DNA of 32,088 nucleotides, from contig CAMASH010000036.1 of the NCBI GenBank assembly GCA_945860745.1, positions 1 to 32,088 of the forward strand, in the 5' to 3' direction. Each line of letters starts with the position of its first letter. The stretch's first letter is position 1. This document shows, one piece after another, positions 23,875-31,378 of the stretch. Source of the stretch: Chthoniobacter flavus. GTDB lineage: Bacteria > Verrucomicrobiota > Verrucomicrobiia > Chthoniobacterales > Terrimicrobiaceae. The translations under genes were made by a program, and so were the position numbers. Below the pieces are notes generated by a model. The model saw only the letters and a list, made by a program, of their open reading frames with translations. It ran no database searches and had not been told where the DNA came from.

Positions 23875-25680
23875 CTAATTGGTTTTCAGAACTTCAATGA
23901 AAGCTTCCTGGGGAATGTTCACCTGACCGATGGCTTTCATGCGTTTTTTGCCTTCTTTTTGCTTTTCTAATAATTTTCTTTTTCTCGTAATATCACCACC
24001 GTAACACTTGGCGATGACATTCTTACGAAGAGCACTAACACTCTCACGAGCGACGATTTTGCCGCCGATGGCGGCTTGGATGGCGACTTGGTAAAGCTGG
24101 GTGGGAATGACCTCTTTGAGTTTGGTGGCGAGAGCGCGGCCGCGGGCTTCGGCCTTGTCCCGATGGACGATCGAAGAGAAGGCATCGACCCGTTCCCCGT
24201 TCACCAGCATGTCGAGTTTGACCAACGGGCCAGCCCGATAGCCGGCCTGCTCGTAGTCCATCGAACCGTAGCCCCGGGTGAGGGATTTCATCTTATCGAC
24301 AAAATCGACCAGAATCTCGTTCAAGGGCAATTCGGTGGTCAGCATGACCCGTTTGGTATCGAGCGATTCGGTGTGTTTGACCTCGCCACGCTTTTCCATG
24401 ATGAGCTGCATCATGGGCGAAATATATTCATTCGGGATCATGATGAAACATTTGACAATCGGTTCGCGGATCTCCTCGACCACGCTCATGTCGGGAAGTT
24501 GCTCGGGATTGTCCACTTTCAGCAGAGCGCCGTTCGTCTTCAGGATTTCATAAATGACCGAGGGGTAGGTGGCAATGATGTCCATGTCGAACTCCCGCCG
24601 CAGGCGCTCGAGAATGATTTCCATGTGCAGCAATCCCAAAAAACCGCAGCGGAAGCCGAACCCGAGGGCGACGCTGGATTCGGGCATGAAGTGAAAGGCG
24701 GCGTCGTTGAGTTGCAGTTTGCCCATGGCGGCCTTGAGGCCCTCGAAATCCGCCGTATTAATCGGGTAAATGCCGCTGAAGACCATGGGCTGGACTTCCT
24801 GAAATCCGGGCAGCGGAGATTCGGCCGGCAGGCGGGAGTTGGTCAGAGTGTCGCCGACCTTGACCTCCACACTCGATTTGATGTTGGCAATGACGTAGCC
24901 GATGTCGCCCGCCTGGAGTTGGTCCTGCACGAGGAACTTCGGGAGTTGCGGGCGGAAAATGCCGACTTCTTTGACCTCGTAAGCCCGGTTGGTGAACATG
25001 AGCTTGACCGGATCGCCCGCCTTGATCGTGCCATCGACGACCCGGGTATAAATCACCACGCCGCGGTAGGTGTCGAACGACGAGTCGAAGGTGAGGGCGC
25101 GCAGCCGGGATTCGGCCTTGCCGGAGGGAAAGGGGATGCGGGCGACGACCGCTTCCAGAATCTCCTCAATGCCGATGCCCGCCTTGGCGCTGGCCAGAAT
25201 AGCCTCCTCGGCAGGAATGGCGAGAATGTCCTCCAGTTGTTTCAGGGCGGTGTCGATATCGGCGTTGGGAAGATCGATCTTGTTGATGACCGGGATCAGC
25301 TTGAGGCCCTGTTTTTCCGCGAGATGGACATTGGCGACGGTCTGCGCCTCGACGCCCTGGGCGGCATCAATGATGAGCAATGCGCCCTCGCAGGCCGCGA
25401 GGGAACGGGAGACTTCGTAGGAAAAATCCACATGACCCGGGGTGTCGGAAAGGTTGAGCCGGTAGGTTTCTCCGTCGGCGGCCTTGTATTTCATGGCGAT
25501 GGGATGCGCCTTGATCGTGATACCGCGCTCGCGCTCGAGATCCATGGCGTCGAGCAATTGTTCCTGGGCCTCACGTTTCTGGATGGTGCCGGTGAATTCC
25601 AAGAGACGGTCGGACAAGGTCGTCTTGCCGTGGTCAATGTGGGCGATAATGCAAAAATTGCGCGTTCGTGCGATGGACAT
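23875..25680 (-). CDS. lepA: Elongation factor 4 (back-translocating GTPase LepA)
   Basis: A ribosome-associated GTPase. The 601 residues hold the GTP motifs AHIDHGKTTLSDRL, the switch II DTPGHVDF and NKIDLP, then the domain II, III and V equivalents and the LepA-specific C-terminal domain ending with KKRMKAIGQVNIPQEAF. Length matches the family. ATG 25680 starts two residues before the conserved IARTRNFCIIAHIDHG. It is cotranscribed with lepB, the arrangement known from E. coli as lepAB. Confidence 0.97.
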   Translation of the reverse strand: MSIARTRNFCIIAHIDHGKTTLSDRLLEFTGTIQKREAQEQLLDAMDLERERGITIKAHPIAMKYKAADGETYRLNLSDTPGHVDFSYEVSRSLAACEGALLIIDAAQGVEAQTVANVHLAEKQGLKLIPVINKIDLPNADIDTALKQLEDILAIPAEEAILASAKAGIGIEEILEAVVARIPFPSGKAESRLRALTFDSSFDTYRGVVIYTRVVDGTIKAGDPVKLMFTNRAYEVKEVGIFRPQLPKFLVQDQLQAGDIGYVIANIKSSVEVKVGDTLTNSRLPAESPLPGFQEVQPMVFSGIYPINTADFEGLKAAMGKLQLNDAAFHFMPESSVALGFGFRCGFLGLLHMEIILERLRREFDMDIIATYPSVIYEILKTNGALLKVDNPEQLPDMSVVEEIREPIVKCFIMIPNEYISPMMQLIMEKRGEVKHTESLDTKRVMLTTELPLNEILVDFVDKMKSLTRGYGSMDYEQAGYRAGPLVKLDMLVNGERVDAFSSIVHRDKAEARGRALATKLKEVIPTQLYQVAIQAAIGGKIVARESVSALRKNVIAKCYGGDITRKRKLLEKQKEGKKRMKAIGQVNIPQEAFIEVLKTN

Positions 25681-25695
25681 TAGGAAAGGGTGGGG

Positions 25696-25724
25696 AATAT
25701 CCTAGAGCGCAACCGCCCGGTCAA
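25696..25724 (-). promoter_or_regulatory. Promoter-like sequence upstream of lepA
   Basis: On the minus strand TTGACC (25724-25719) and GATATT (25701-25696) are 17 bases apart. The start would fall near 25689, leaving a leader of about ten bases. The site overlaps the first upstream bases of the divergent gene at 25727. Confidence 0.5.
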
Positions 25725-25726
25725 CT

Positions 25727-26230
25727 ATGCAAACTGAAGAACCCAAACAATTCCGTCTCAACCCCCAGGTCCTCGTGGTCGTGGCGGTGGTCCTTCTGGC
25801 TCTGGCCCTGCCGATTTTCTTCGTGATTCTGTCCCTGCAAACCGCGTTTGGAACGAAACCGGCCGCGTCGTCCCCGGCTGCGGAGGCGGCACTTTCGGCG
25901 CCACTCCAGAAAGCTCTCGAGGATATTGCGGACAAAAGCCTGAACCCGGCCGGGCTGGGCGCTTGGGGGGATCGGGAGGTTTTGCTGGGTGCGCAGGACC
26001 CCGAGAGCGAACTGGTCCGGGTGGAATCTCTGGTTAAAGCTTTCGGCGCTGTCAGCCTGCCCGCGGCGAGGGAAGGGGGAAGGCTCCGCCTGCGGGTCTC
26101 CCTCGCGGAAAATCAGTCCGCCAACTTCATCAAGGCTTGTGAGGAAAAAACCACGCCGACGCCGACCAGGAGCCCCGATCCGGCTCGCGCCATGGTCGAG
26201 GTCGTGATAGAAAAACAAAGGCTCCCATGA
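25727..26230 (+). CDS. Single-span membrane protein of unknown function
   Basis: The 167 residues comprise a short cytosolic start, one membrane helix (VLVVVAVVLLALALPIFFVI, about residues 15-34), an Ala/Pro/Ser linker and a soluble domain, probably periplasmic, of about 110 residues with mixed strands (ESELVRVESLVKAFGAVSLP, GRLRLRVSLAENQSANFIKA). I do not recognise the domain. The stop overlaps the nucleosidase-like start in ATGA, so it belongs to a three-gene unit divergent from lepA. Confidence 0.7.
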   Translation: MQTEEPKQFRLNPQVLVVVAVVLLALALPIFFVILSLQTAFGTKPAASSPAAEAALSAPLQKALEDIADKSLNPAGLGAWGDREVLLGAQDPESELVRVESLVKAFGAVSLPAAREGGRLRLRVSLAENQSANFIKACEEKTTPTPTRSPDPARAMVEVVIEKQRLP

Positions 26231-26880
26231 TTGCCATCGTTTTTGCGTTGGAGTTTGAAAGCGCCGTTTTCTGCGCCCGGCACGATTCGCGCTTGCGGGT
26301 GGCCGTGTGGCAATTGGGTGCGATGGGGCAGGGTGCGGCCGGAAACCTGGAACGAAAGCTGGCGGACAACCGGCCCTCCCTGGTGATTTCGGCGGGCTTC
26401 GCCGGCGCCTTGCAATCGGACCTTGCGGCTGGCGATTTGGTCATCGGGAAGAATTTCACGGATTCCGCCATCTTCGCGCGGCTGAATCTCGGTCCAGGCT
26501 GGCACGTTGGGGACATTCACACCGCCGCGGCCATCATCGAGCGGGCGGAGGACAAGCGGAGTCTGGCGCGGGAAACGGGCTGCGTTGTCGGGGACCTGGA
26601 AACCGCCCATATTGCCAGGGTCTGTGCGGAACAGGACATTCCCATGCTGGCGCTACGCTGTATCAGTGATACCGCCGATGAGGACATGCCGGTTCCCTCC
26701 CGCACCTTGTGGAATCCCGCCACCGGACGTCCTGAGCCGCTCCAGCTTTTCCGCCACCTCATCGCCAATCCCTCAAGCGTTTCGGGATTCAAAAAATTAC
26801 TGAAGAATGCCAAAACTGCCCAAAAAAACCTGGCGAGGGGACTGGTGGAACTTTTGCCCCAGTTGTTGCGGGTGGTTTGA
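26227..26880 (+). CDS. Phosphorylase/nucleosidase-superfamily protein (MTA/SAH nucleosidase-like)
   Basis: The 217 residues match the PNP_UDP_1 fold: MIAIVFALEFESAVF start, SAGFAGALQSDLAAGDLVIG, then GDLETAHIARVCAEQDIPML and LRCISDTADEDMP, which carry the ribose-contacting Glu and the catalytic Asp. In MTA/SAH nucleosidases the first motif reads DMES, here DLET. Related branches include futalosine hydrolase and the hopanoid-associated HpnG. No hopanoid or menaquinone gene is nearby in this window, so the substrate is left open. Confidence 0.75.
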   Translation: MIAIVFALEFESAVFCARHDSRLRVAVWQLGAMGQGAAGNLERKLADNRPSLVISAGFAGALQSDLAAGDLVIGKNFTDSAIFARLNLGPGWHVGDIHTAAAIIERAEDKRSLARETGCVVGDLETAHIARVCAEQDIPMLALRCISDTADEDMPVPSRTLWNPATGRPEPLQLFRHLIANPSSVSGFKKLLKNAKTAQKNLARGLVELLPQLLRVV

Positions 26881-26897
26881 GTCTAAACAACGCCGCC

Positions 26898-27296
26898 ATG
26901 CCCGACGAAGACGATCCCTTTGAAATCGCGAGGCGGTTGGATGAATTCGGGGCTGGCCGGGTTCCGCGGCCTCCGAAATCCGGACCGCCCGCCAAGCCGG
27001 CCTCGGCAAAGGTCCGCAAGAAGAAAGCGGGCCTTTCCGCGCGGACGCTTGCGCTTGTCGTTTTTCTCGCGGCCATCGTTGGCTGGCTGATTTTTCAATA
27101 CCGGGGCGGTGACTTGGGAGTCTTCAGCCGATCTTCCAACCCGCCGCCCAGATCAACGACGGTTCCGATGCAGTCCGAACCGCCGAAGATGATTCCATCA
27201 TTCGACGGCATGGGCGAGGTGCCGGCATTTACCGTCCAGGTTTCCGGCACCAATGCCGGGCCGAATCCGAGCCCTGCGGGGACGCGCCAGAAATGA
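26898..27296 (+). CDS. Single-span membrane protein with disordered flanks, unknown function
   Basis: About 132 residues: an acidic start (MPDEDDPFEIARRLDEFGAG), a basic, Pro-rich linker with KVRKKKAG, one membrane helix (LALVVFLAAIVGWLIFQY, around 50-68) and a Pro/Ser/Thr-rich outer part with no clear domain. I chose ATG 26898; a TTG at 26877 would overlap the preceding stop. It follows the nucleosidase-like gene after 17 bases. I recognise no family. Confidence 0.6.
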   Translation: MPDEDDPFEIARRLDEFGAGRVPRPPKSGPPAKPASAKVRKKKAGLSARTLALVVFLAAIVGWLIFQYRGGDLGVFSRSSNPPPRSTTVPMQSEPPKMIPSFDGMGEVPAFTVQVSGTNAGPNPSPAGTRQK

Positions 27297-27334
27297 CCAC
27301 GGCGGCGGCGCGCGGTCGGTCGAACCTCCACTTC

Positions 27335-27375
27335 TTTCAATTATACATGACATACATTATATGATGTTATAGATA
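27335..27375 (+). promoter_or_regulatory. AT-rich promoter-like island upstream of the trpA operon
   Basis: About 40 bases of roughly 75% AT interrupt DNA that is otherwise GC-rich. They include TATGAT at 27360-27365, a good -10 match, with TTTCAA or TCAATT 17-19 bases upstream as weak -35 candidates. Transcription would start near 27373, 190 bases before trpA. Confidence 0.45.
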
Positions 27376-27400
27376 TCCCCATGAAGCCCAGCGGGTTTTT

Positions 27401-27530
27401 GGTCTGTGAACAACTTCGGAAGAAGTCCTCGAAGGATCCCTGATCGGGGTCGCTTCGAAAACTTGTTCACACCCCCGGGCCTTTGGGCAGGAGCTTAATC
27501 ATTCGTCCTTTGCGGGATTAGCTTGCCAGT
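27401..27530 (+). ncRNA. Candidate structured leader RNA of the trpA-dap operon
   Basis: An outer stem TGTGAACAA (27405-27413) pairs perfectly with TTGTTCACA (27463-27471). It encloses CTTC-GGAA-GAAG (27414-27425) and a 12-pair stem: TCGAAGGATCCC (27429-27440) with GGGGTC-G-CTTCGA (27446-27458, one bulged base). Together they form a three-way junction. A second hairpin follows: GGCA...AGCTTAATC (27486-27500) with GATTAGCT...TGCC (27516-27527). No T-box, TPP or lysine-riboswitch consensus was recognised, and no T-run. It lies between a promoter-like island and trpA. Confidence 0.5.
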
Positions 27531-27566
27531 CGCTCGTCCGGCAGCCGATTCTCTCCAGCCTTTTCC

Positions 27567-28373
27567 GTGAATTCGACCCGCATCGCCCGCCGCTTCCAAG
27601 ACCTTGCTGCCAAGGGTCAAAAAGGCTTTGTCGCCTACATCACCGCCGGCGACCCCGGTTTTGCTGAGACCCTCGCAATCTCACACGCCTTGGAGGCTGC
27701 CGGCGTGGACATTCTCGAACTGGGCATCCCGTTTTCGGATCCGCTGGCGGATGGTCCCACTATTCAAGCCGCGTCCGGCCGGGCGCTGGCCGCCGGCATG
27801 ACCGTCCGGCGCGCCTTGGAACTCGTCCGGGCCTTTCGGGATAAGTCCGAACTCCCTCTTGTGCTCTTCACCTATTTGAATCCCATCTACAGCTACGGAT
27901 TCGAGAAATTCCTGACCGATGCCACGGCGGCCGGCGCTGACGGGTTGCTAATCCTGGATTTGCCACCCGAGGAGGCCGGGCAAAATGCTGAGTTGGTTGC
28001 CGCCGGAGGACTGGACCCCATCCGGCTCATCGCGCCGACGACGCCGCCCTCGCGCATGGCCACCATCAGCGCGACCGGCCGGGGCTTCATCTACTATGTC
28101 TCCCGCGAGGGTGTCACGGGCGAACAGACGAGTCTCTCCGACACCATAGCCGCCCGGGTGGCGGAACTCCGGCAACACACCGCGCTGCCCATCGCCGTGG
28201 GTTTCGGCATTTCCACGCCGGAACAGTCCGCGGCCGTAGCTCATGATGCTGACGCCGTCGTGGTCGGCAGCGCCATCGTCCGCCGCATTGCCGAAAATGC
28301 CACCGCGCCTGATCTGGCCCAACGGATCGGCGATTTTGTTCGCCCGCTTGTGCAAGCGGCCCATTCCGCCTAG
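27567..28373 (+). CDS. trpA: Tryptophan synthase alpha chain
   Basis: Cleaves indole-3-glycerol phosphate to indole and glyceraldehyde 3-phosphate; indole is passed to TrpB. The 268 residues carry the signature ILELGIPFSDPLADGPTIQ with catalytic Glu51 and Asp62, the YLNPIYSYGF segment and the phosphate-binding GFGIS and GSAIV loops near the end. The start is GTG 27567. No trpB or other trp gene is visible here; instead it leads a dap cluster. The gap to dapF is 15 bases. Confidence 0.96.
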   Translation: MNSTRIARRFQDLAAKGQKGFVAYITAGDPGFAETLAISHALEAAGVDILELGIPFSDPLADGPTIQAASGRALAAGMTVRRALELVRAFRDKSELPLVLFTYLNPIYSYGFEKFLTDATAAGADGLLILDLPPEEAGQNAELVAAGGLDPIRLIAPTTPPSRMATISATGRGFIYYVSREGVTGEQTSLSDTIAARVAELRQHTALPIAVGFGISTPEQSAAVAHDADAVVVGSAIVRRIAENATAPDLAQRIGDFVRPLVQAAHSA

Positions 28374-28388
28374 ATTGCCGGTTCTTCC

Positions 28389-29198
28389 ATGCAACTTTCC
28401 TTCACCAAGATGAACGGCGCGGGCAATGATTTCGTTCTGCTCGACAACCGCGACTCCGCTCTCCGGCTGGAAACCCCGACCATCGCCCTCCTCTGCGACC
28501 GTCACCGCGGCGTGGGAGCGGATGGGGTTCTCGTCGTGGAACCTCCGGCCCATGGCGCGGATTTTCGCATGCGGTATTACAATGCCGACGGCGGCGAGGC
28601 CGAGATGTGCGGCAATGGCGCGCGCTGTTTCGCCCGCTTCGTCAAAAAAATCAGCGGCCTGGGCCAGGAGGAGATTTCCTTTGAAACCCCGGCCGGGCTC
28701 ATCGGCGCAAGATATCATGGCGATCTGGTGGAGATTTCCATGAGCGATCCGCAGGCGCACCGCCGGTCGGAGATTCTCGAGATCAATGGACGCCCGCTTG
28801 AGGTGCATTTTCTCAACACCGGGGTTCCGCATGCGGTGGTCTTTGTGGACGATATCGAGACCATTGCGGTGGGCGCGGACGGATCCGCCTTGCGACATCA
28901 CCCGGCCTTCTCCCCCAAGGGCACCAATGCGAATTTTGTCCAAGCCCAGAGCCCCTCCCATATTACCATCCGCACCTACGAGCGCGGGGTCGAAGACGAA
29001 ACCCTCGCCTGCGGCACCGGCGTCTGCGCCGCCGCCATCCTGCACCATTTGCGCACCGGCGATCCCTCGCCGATCTCCGTTCTGGTGCGTGGCGGGGACA
29101 CCCTGCGGGTGGGTTTCGAAAAAGCCGATGCCGGCTTCACCAGTGTCACCCTCACCGGCCCGGCGGATTTTGTTTTCGACGGAAGCATTTCGCTGTAA
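28389..29198 (+). CDS. dapF: Diaminopimelate epimerase
   Basis: Interconverts LL- and meso-diaminopimelate for lysine and peptidoglycan. The two catalytic cysteines are Cys74 (MCGNGARC) and Cys208 (LACGTGVCAAAI), in 269 residues of normal family shape, with the start KMNGAGNDFVLLDN. It is followed after 12 bases by dapA. The clustering of dapF with dapA and dapB places three lysine-pathway steps in one transcript. Confidence 0.97.
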   Translation: MQLSFTKMNGAGNDFVLLDNRDSALRLETPTIALLCDRHRGVGADGVLVVEPPAHGADFRMRYYNADGGEAEMCGNGARCFARFVKKISGLGQEEISFETPAGLIGARYHGDLVEISMSDPQAHRRSEILEINGRPLEVHFLNTGVPHAVVFVDDIETIAVGADGSALRHHPAFSPKGTNANFVQAQSPSHITIRTYERGVEDETLACGTGVCAAAILHHLRTGDPSPISVLVRGGDTLRVGFEKADAGFTSVTLTGPADFVFDGSISL

Positions 29199-29210
29199 TT
29201 CTCACCACCC

Positions 29211-30089
29211 ATGTCATTCGCCGGTACCCACACTGCCCTGGTCACTCCGTTTCTTAACGGCGCTTTCGATGCGCCCGCCTTCCAGGCCCTGATCGAAAAA
29301 CAGATTGCCGGTGAAGTGGAGGGCATCGTTCCGGTGGGAACAACCGGGGAGTCGCCCACCCTGGACCACGACGAACACAATGAAGTCATCCTGGCCGCCA
29401 TCACGGGAGCCCGCGGCCGCTGTAAGGTGATTGCCGGCACGGGCTCGAACTCCACAGCCGAGGCCATCACCCTCACGACCGAAGCCGAAAAAATGGGGGC
29501 GGACGCCGCCCTGTTGGTCGCGCCCTATTACAACAAGCCTTCACAGGAAGGTCTCTACCGCCATTTCCGGGCCATCGCCGGGGCGGTGAAGTTTCCCATT
29601 ATTCTCTACAGCATTCCCGGTCGCTGCGGCGTGGAGATCGGAGTCGAAACGGTCGTCCGCCTGGCCCGGGACTGTCCGAATATTTTCGCCATCAAGGAAG
29701 CCGGCGGAACGGTCGAACGGGTCAATCAACTGCGCCACGCCTTGCCCGAGTCCTTCGAAATCCTTTCCGGCGACGATTCACTCACCCTGCCCTTCCTGTC
29801 GGCCGGAGCCGTCGGCGTGATCAGCGTGGCCTCGAATGTCGTGCCCAAGGAAGTTTCGGATTACGTCCGCGCCTGGTTACAGGGCCGGACCGAAATCGCC
29901 ACCAAAGCCCACCGCCGGCTTTATCCGCTTTTCAAAGACCTGTTCATCGAACCGAATCCCGTCCCGGTCAAACACGCCTTGTGCGTGCAGCGGATTTGTC
30001 GCCCGGAGGTCCGCCTTCCCCTCTGCGAAATGTCCGAGCCCAACCGCCTCAAACTTGAAGCCACCCTGGCATCCCTGGGGCTGTTCTGA
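29211..30089 (+). CDS. dapA: 4-hydroxy-tetrahydrodipicolinate synthase
   Basis: Condenses pyruvate with aspartate semialdehyde, the first committed lysine/DAP step. The Schiff-base lysine is Lys162 in IFAIKEAGG; Tyr133 (LYSIPGRCG) and the threonine pair in GTTGESPTLDHDEH complete the catalytic triad region. At 292 residues it has the normal length. Its TGA shares one base with the dapB ATG (TGATG), so translation is probably coupled. Confidence 0.97.
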   Translation: MSFAGTHTALVTPFLNGAFDAPAFQALIEKQIAGEVEGIVPVGTTGESPTLDHDEHNEVILAAITGARGRCKVIAGTGSNSTAEAITLTTEAEKMGADAALLVAPYYNKPSQEGLYRHFRAIAGAVKFPIILYSIPGRCGVEIGVETVVRLARDCPNIFAIKEAGGTVERVNQLRHALPESFEILSGDDSLTLPFLSAGAVGVISVASNVVPKEVSDYVRAWLQGRTEIATKAHRRLYPLFKDLFIEPNPVPVKHALCVQRICRPEVRLPLCEMSEPNRLKLEATLASLGLF

Positions 30090-30826
30090 TGGCACTGAAG
30101 CTTCTCATCAACGGCGCAAAGGGCCGCATGGGCCAGGCTCTCATCGCCTGCGCCGGGGCCGATCCCGCATTGGTCGTGTCGGCAGCGATCGACGCCGGGG
30201 ATGACTTTTCCGCGGCTCTACCCGGTTCCGATGCGGTGATTGATTTTACCCACGCTGACGCCACCGCCGCCATCGCCATGGCTTGTGAACAAGCGGGAAA
30301 AATCCTCGTCATTGGCACCACCGGACAAGATGCCGCCACCCGCGAAATCGTGAAACACGCGGCGGAAACCATCCCTGTTGTTTTCGCCCCCAATTACAGC
30401 GTGGGCGTGAACACCCTGTTCTGGCTCACCCGCAAGGCCACTGAGATCCTGGGAAAAGAATTCGACCTGGAAGTGGTCGAAATGCACCACCGCTTGAAAA
30501 AAGACTCCCCCAGCGGCACCGCCCGAAGACTGGCTGAGATCCTCGCGGAGGTTCGCGGTTTGAGCTATGATCACGATGTCCGTCACGGACGCGAAGGCCT
30601 GGTCGGCGAGCGCACCTCCAGCGAGATCGGCCTGCATGCGATCCGCGGCGGCGACGTCGTCGGCGACCACACCGTCATTTTTGCCAACGCGGGCGAACGG
30701 GTGGAACTGACCCATAAAGCCTCCAGCCGCGACACCTTTGCCAACGGAGCCCTTCGCGCCGCCAAATGGGCGGTCACCCAACCTCCGGGACTCTACGACA
30801 TGCAAGATGTTCTGGGGTTAAAGTAG
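30089..30826 (+). CDS. dapB: 4-hydroxy-tetrahydrodipicolinate reductase
   Basis: Reduces the DapA product with NAD(P)H. The Rossmann motif is INGAKGRMGQ at 7-16, followed by VIDFTHADA, GTTGQD and APNYSVGVN, and the catalytic/substrate block EMHHRLKKDSPSGTA with the conserved HH and Lys. The C-terminal loop ELTHKASSR is typical. 245 residues, normal size. It is seven bases from folK. Confidence 0.97.
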   Translation: MALKLLINGAKGRMGQALIACAGADPALVVSAAIDAGDDFSAALPGSDAVIDFTHADATAAIAMACEQAGKILVIGTTGQDAATREIVKHAAETIPVVFAPNYSVGVNTLFWLTRKATEILGKEFDLEVVEMHHRLKKDSPSGTARRLAEILAEVRGLSYDHDVRHGREGLVGERTSSEIGLHAIRGGDVVGDHTVIFANAGERVELTHKASSRDTFANGALRAAKWAVTQPPGLYDMQDVLGLK

Positions 30827-30833
30827 CGAAACC

Positions 30834-31337
30834 ATGAGAGCCGGAATTGCACTCGGTTCCAACATCGAACCCCGCCTGTCCAACCTTCAGGCCGCCCACC
30901 GGGGACTCCTCGCACTCCATCGCGGCCCGGAACCGGTCCTCTGCTCCAAGGTCTACGAAACGTCGCCGGTCCTTTGTCCCGATGGATCGCCCTCTTTCCT
31001 CAATGCCGTTCTGGAACTTACCACGGACCTCGCCCCGAGAGAATTGCTCGGCGAACTCCAAGCCCTCGAGGGCGCCCTCGGACGTCCCCCCCACCGGGAA
31101 CAGAACTCCCCGCGCGCAATCGACTTGGATCTGATTTACTGTGGCGATATGACACTCTCGGATCCCGATCTGATTCTGCCCCATCCGCGTCTCGCTGAAA
31201 GACGATTTGTCCTTCAGCCTCTAGCGGACATCCGTCCCAAGCTCGTCCTTCCTCATTTTACACAAACCGTGGAAGAATTGCTCGATCAGTGTAAATCCAG
31301 TGAAACGATGATAACTTATGCATATACAATAAGCTGA
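30834..31337 (+). CDS. folK: 2-amino-4-hydroxy-6-hydroxymethyldihydropteridine diphosphokinase
   Basis: Pyrophosphorylates the pterin in folate synthesis using ATP. The start GIALGSNIEPRLSNL and the metal-binding signature RAIDLDLIYCGD, then LPHPRLAERRFVLQPL, are all typical of HPPK. 167 residues. The last dozen codons (SSETMITYAYTIS) are AT-rich, unlike the rest, and end in the low-GC gap before panB; the native C-terminus may have been replaced. Confidence 0.93.
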   Translation: MRAGIALGSNIEPRLSNLQAAHRGLLALHRGPEPVLCSKVYETSPVLCPDGSPSFLNAVLELTTDLAPRELLGELQALEGALGRPPHREQNSPRAIDLDLIYCGDMTLSDPDLILPHPRLAERRFVLQPLADIRPKLVLPHFTQTVEELLDQCKSSETMITYAYTIS

Positions 31338-31378
31338 TTAGAAATATGTTATCGTTGTTATTTACCGAAAATACATAA
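31338..31378. promoter_or_regulatory. AT-rich spacer before panB
   Basis: About 41 bases of roughly 73% AT (with the folK tail, about 80 bases) lie between folK and panB. The patch may hold an internal promoter, but no clear -35/-10 pair with good spacing was found. It is the second marked low-GC island of this operon, after the one near 27350. Confidence 0.3.

Noticed and set aside
24076-25683. 535-codon plus-strand open frame opposite lepA
   Set aside because: Antisense to the highly conserved lepA; composition is the mirror of its codons and no motif is recognisable.
27405-27471. TGTGAACAA / TTGTTCACA as DnaA boxes or an origin
   Set aside because: They differ from TTATCCACA at key positions, and there is no DnaA-box cluster or dnaA/dnaN neighbourhood.
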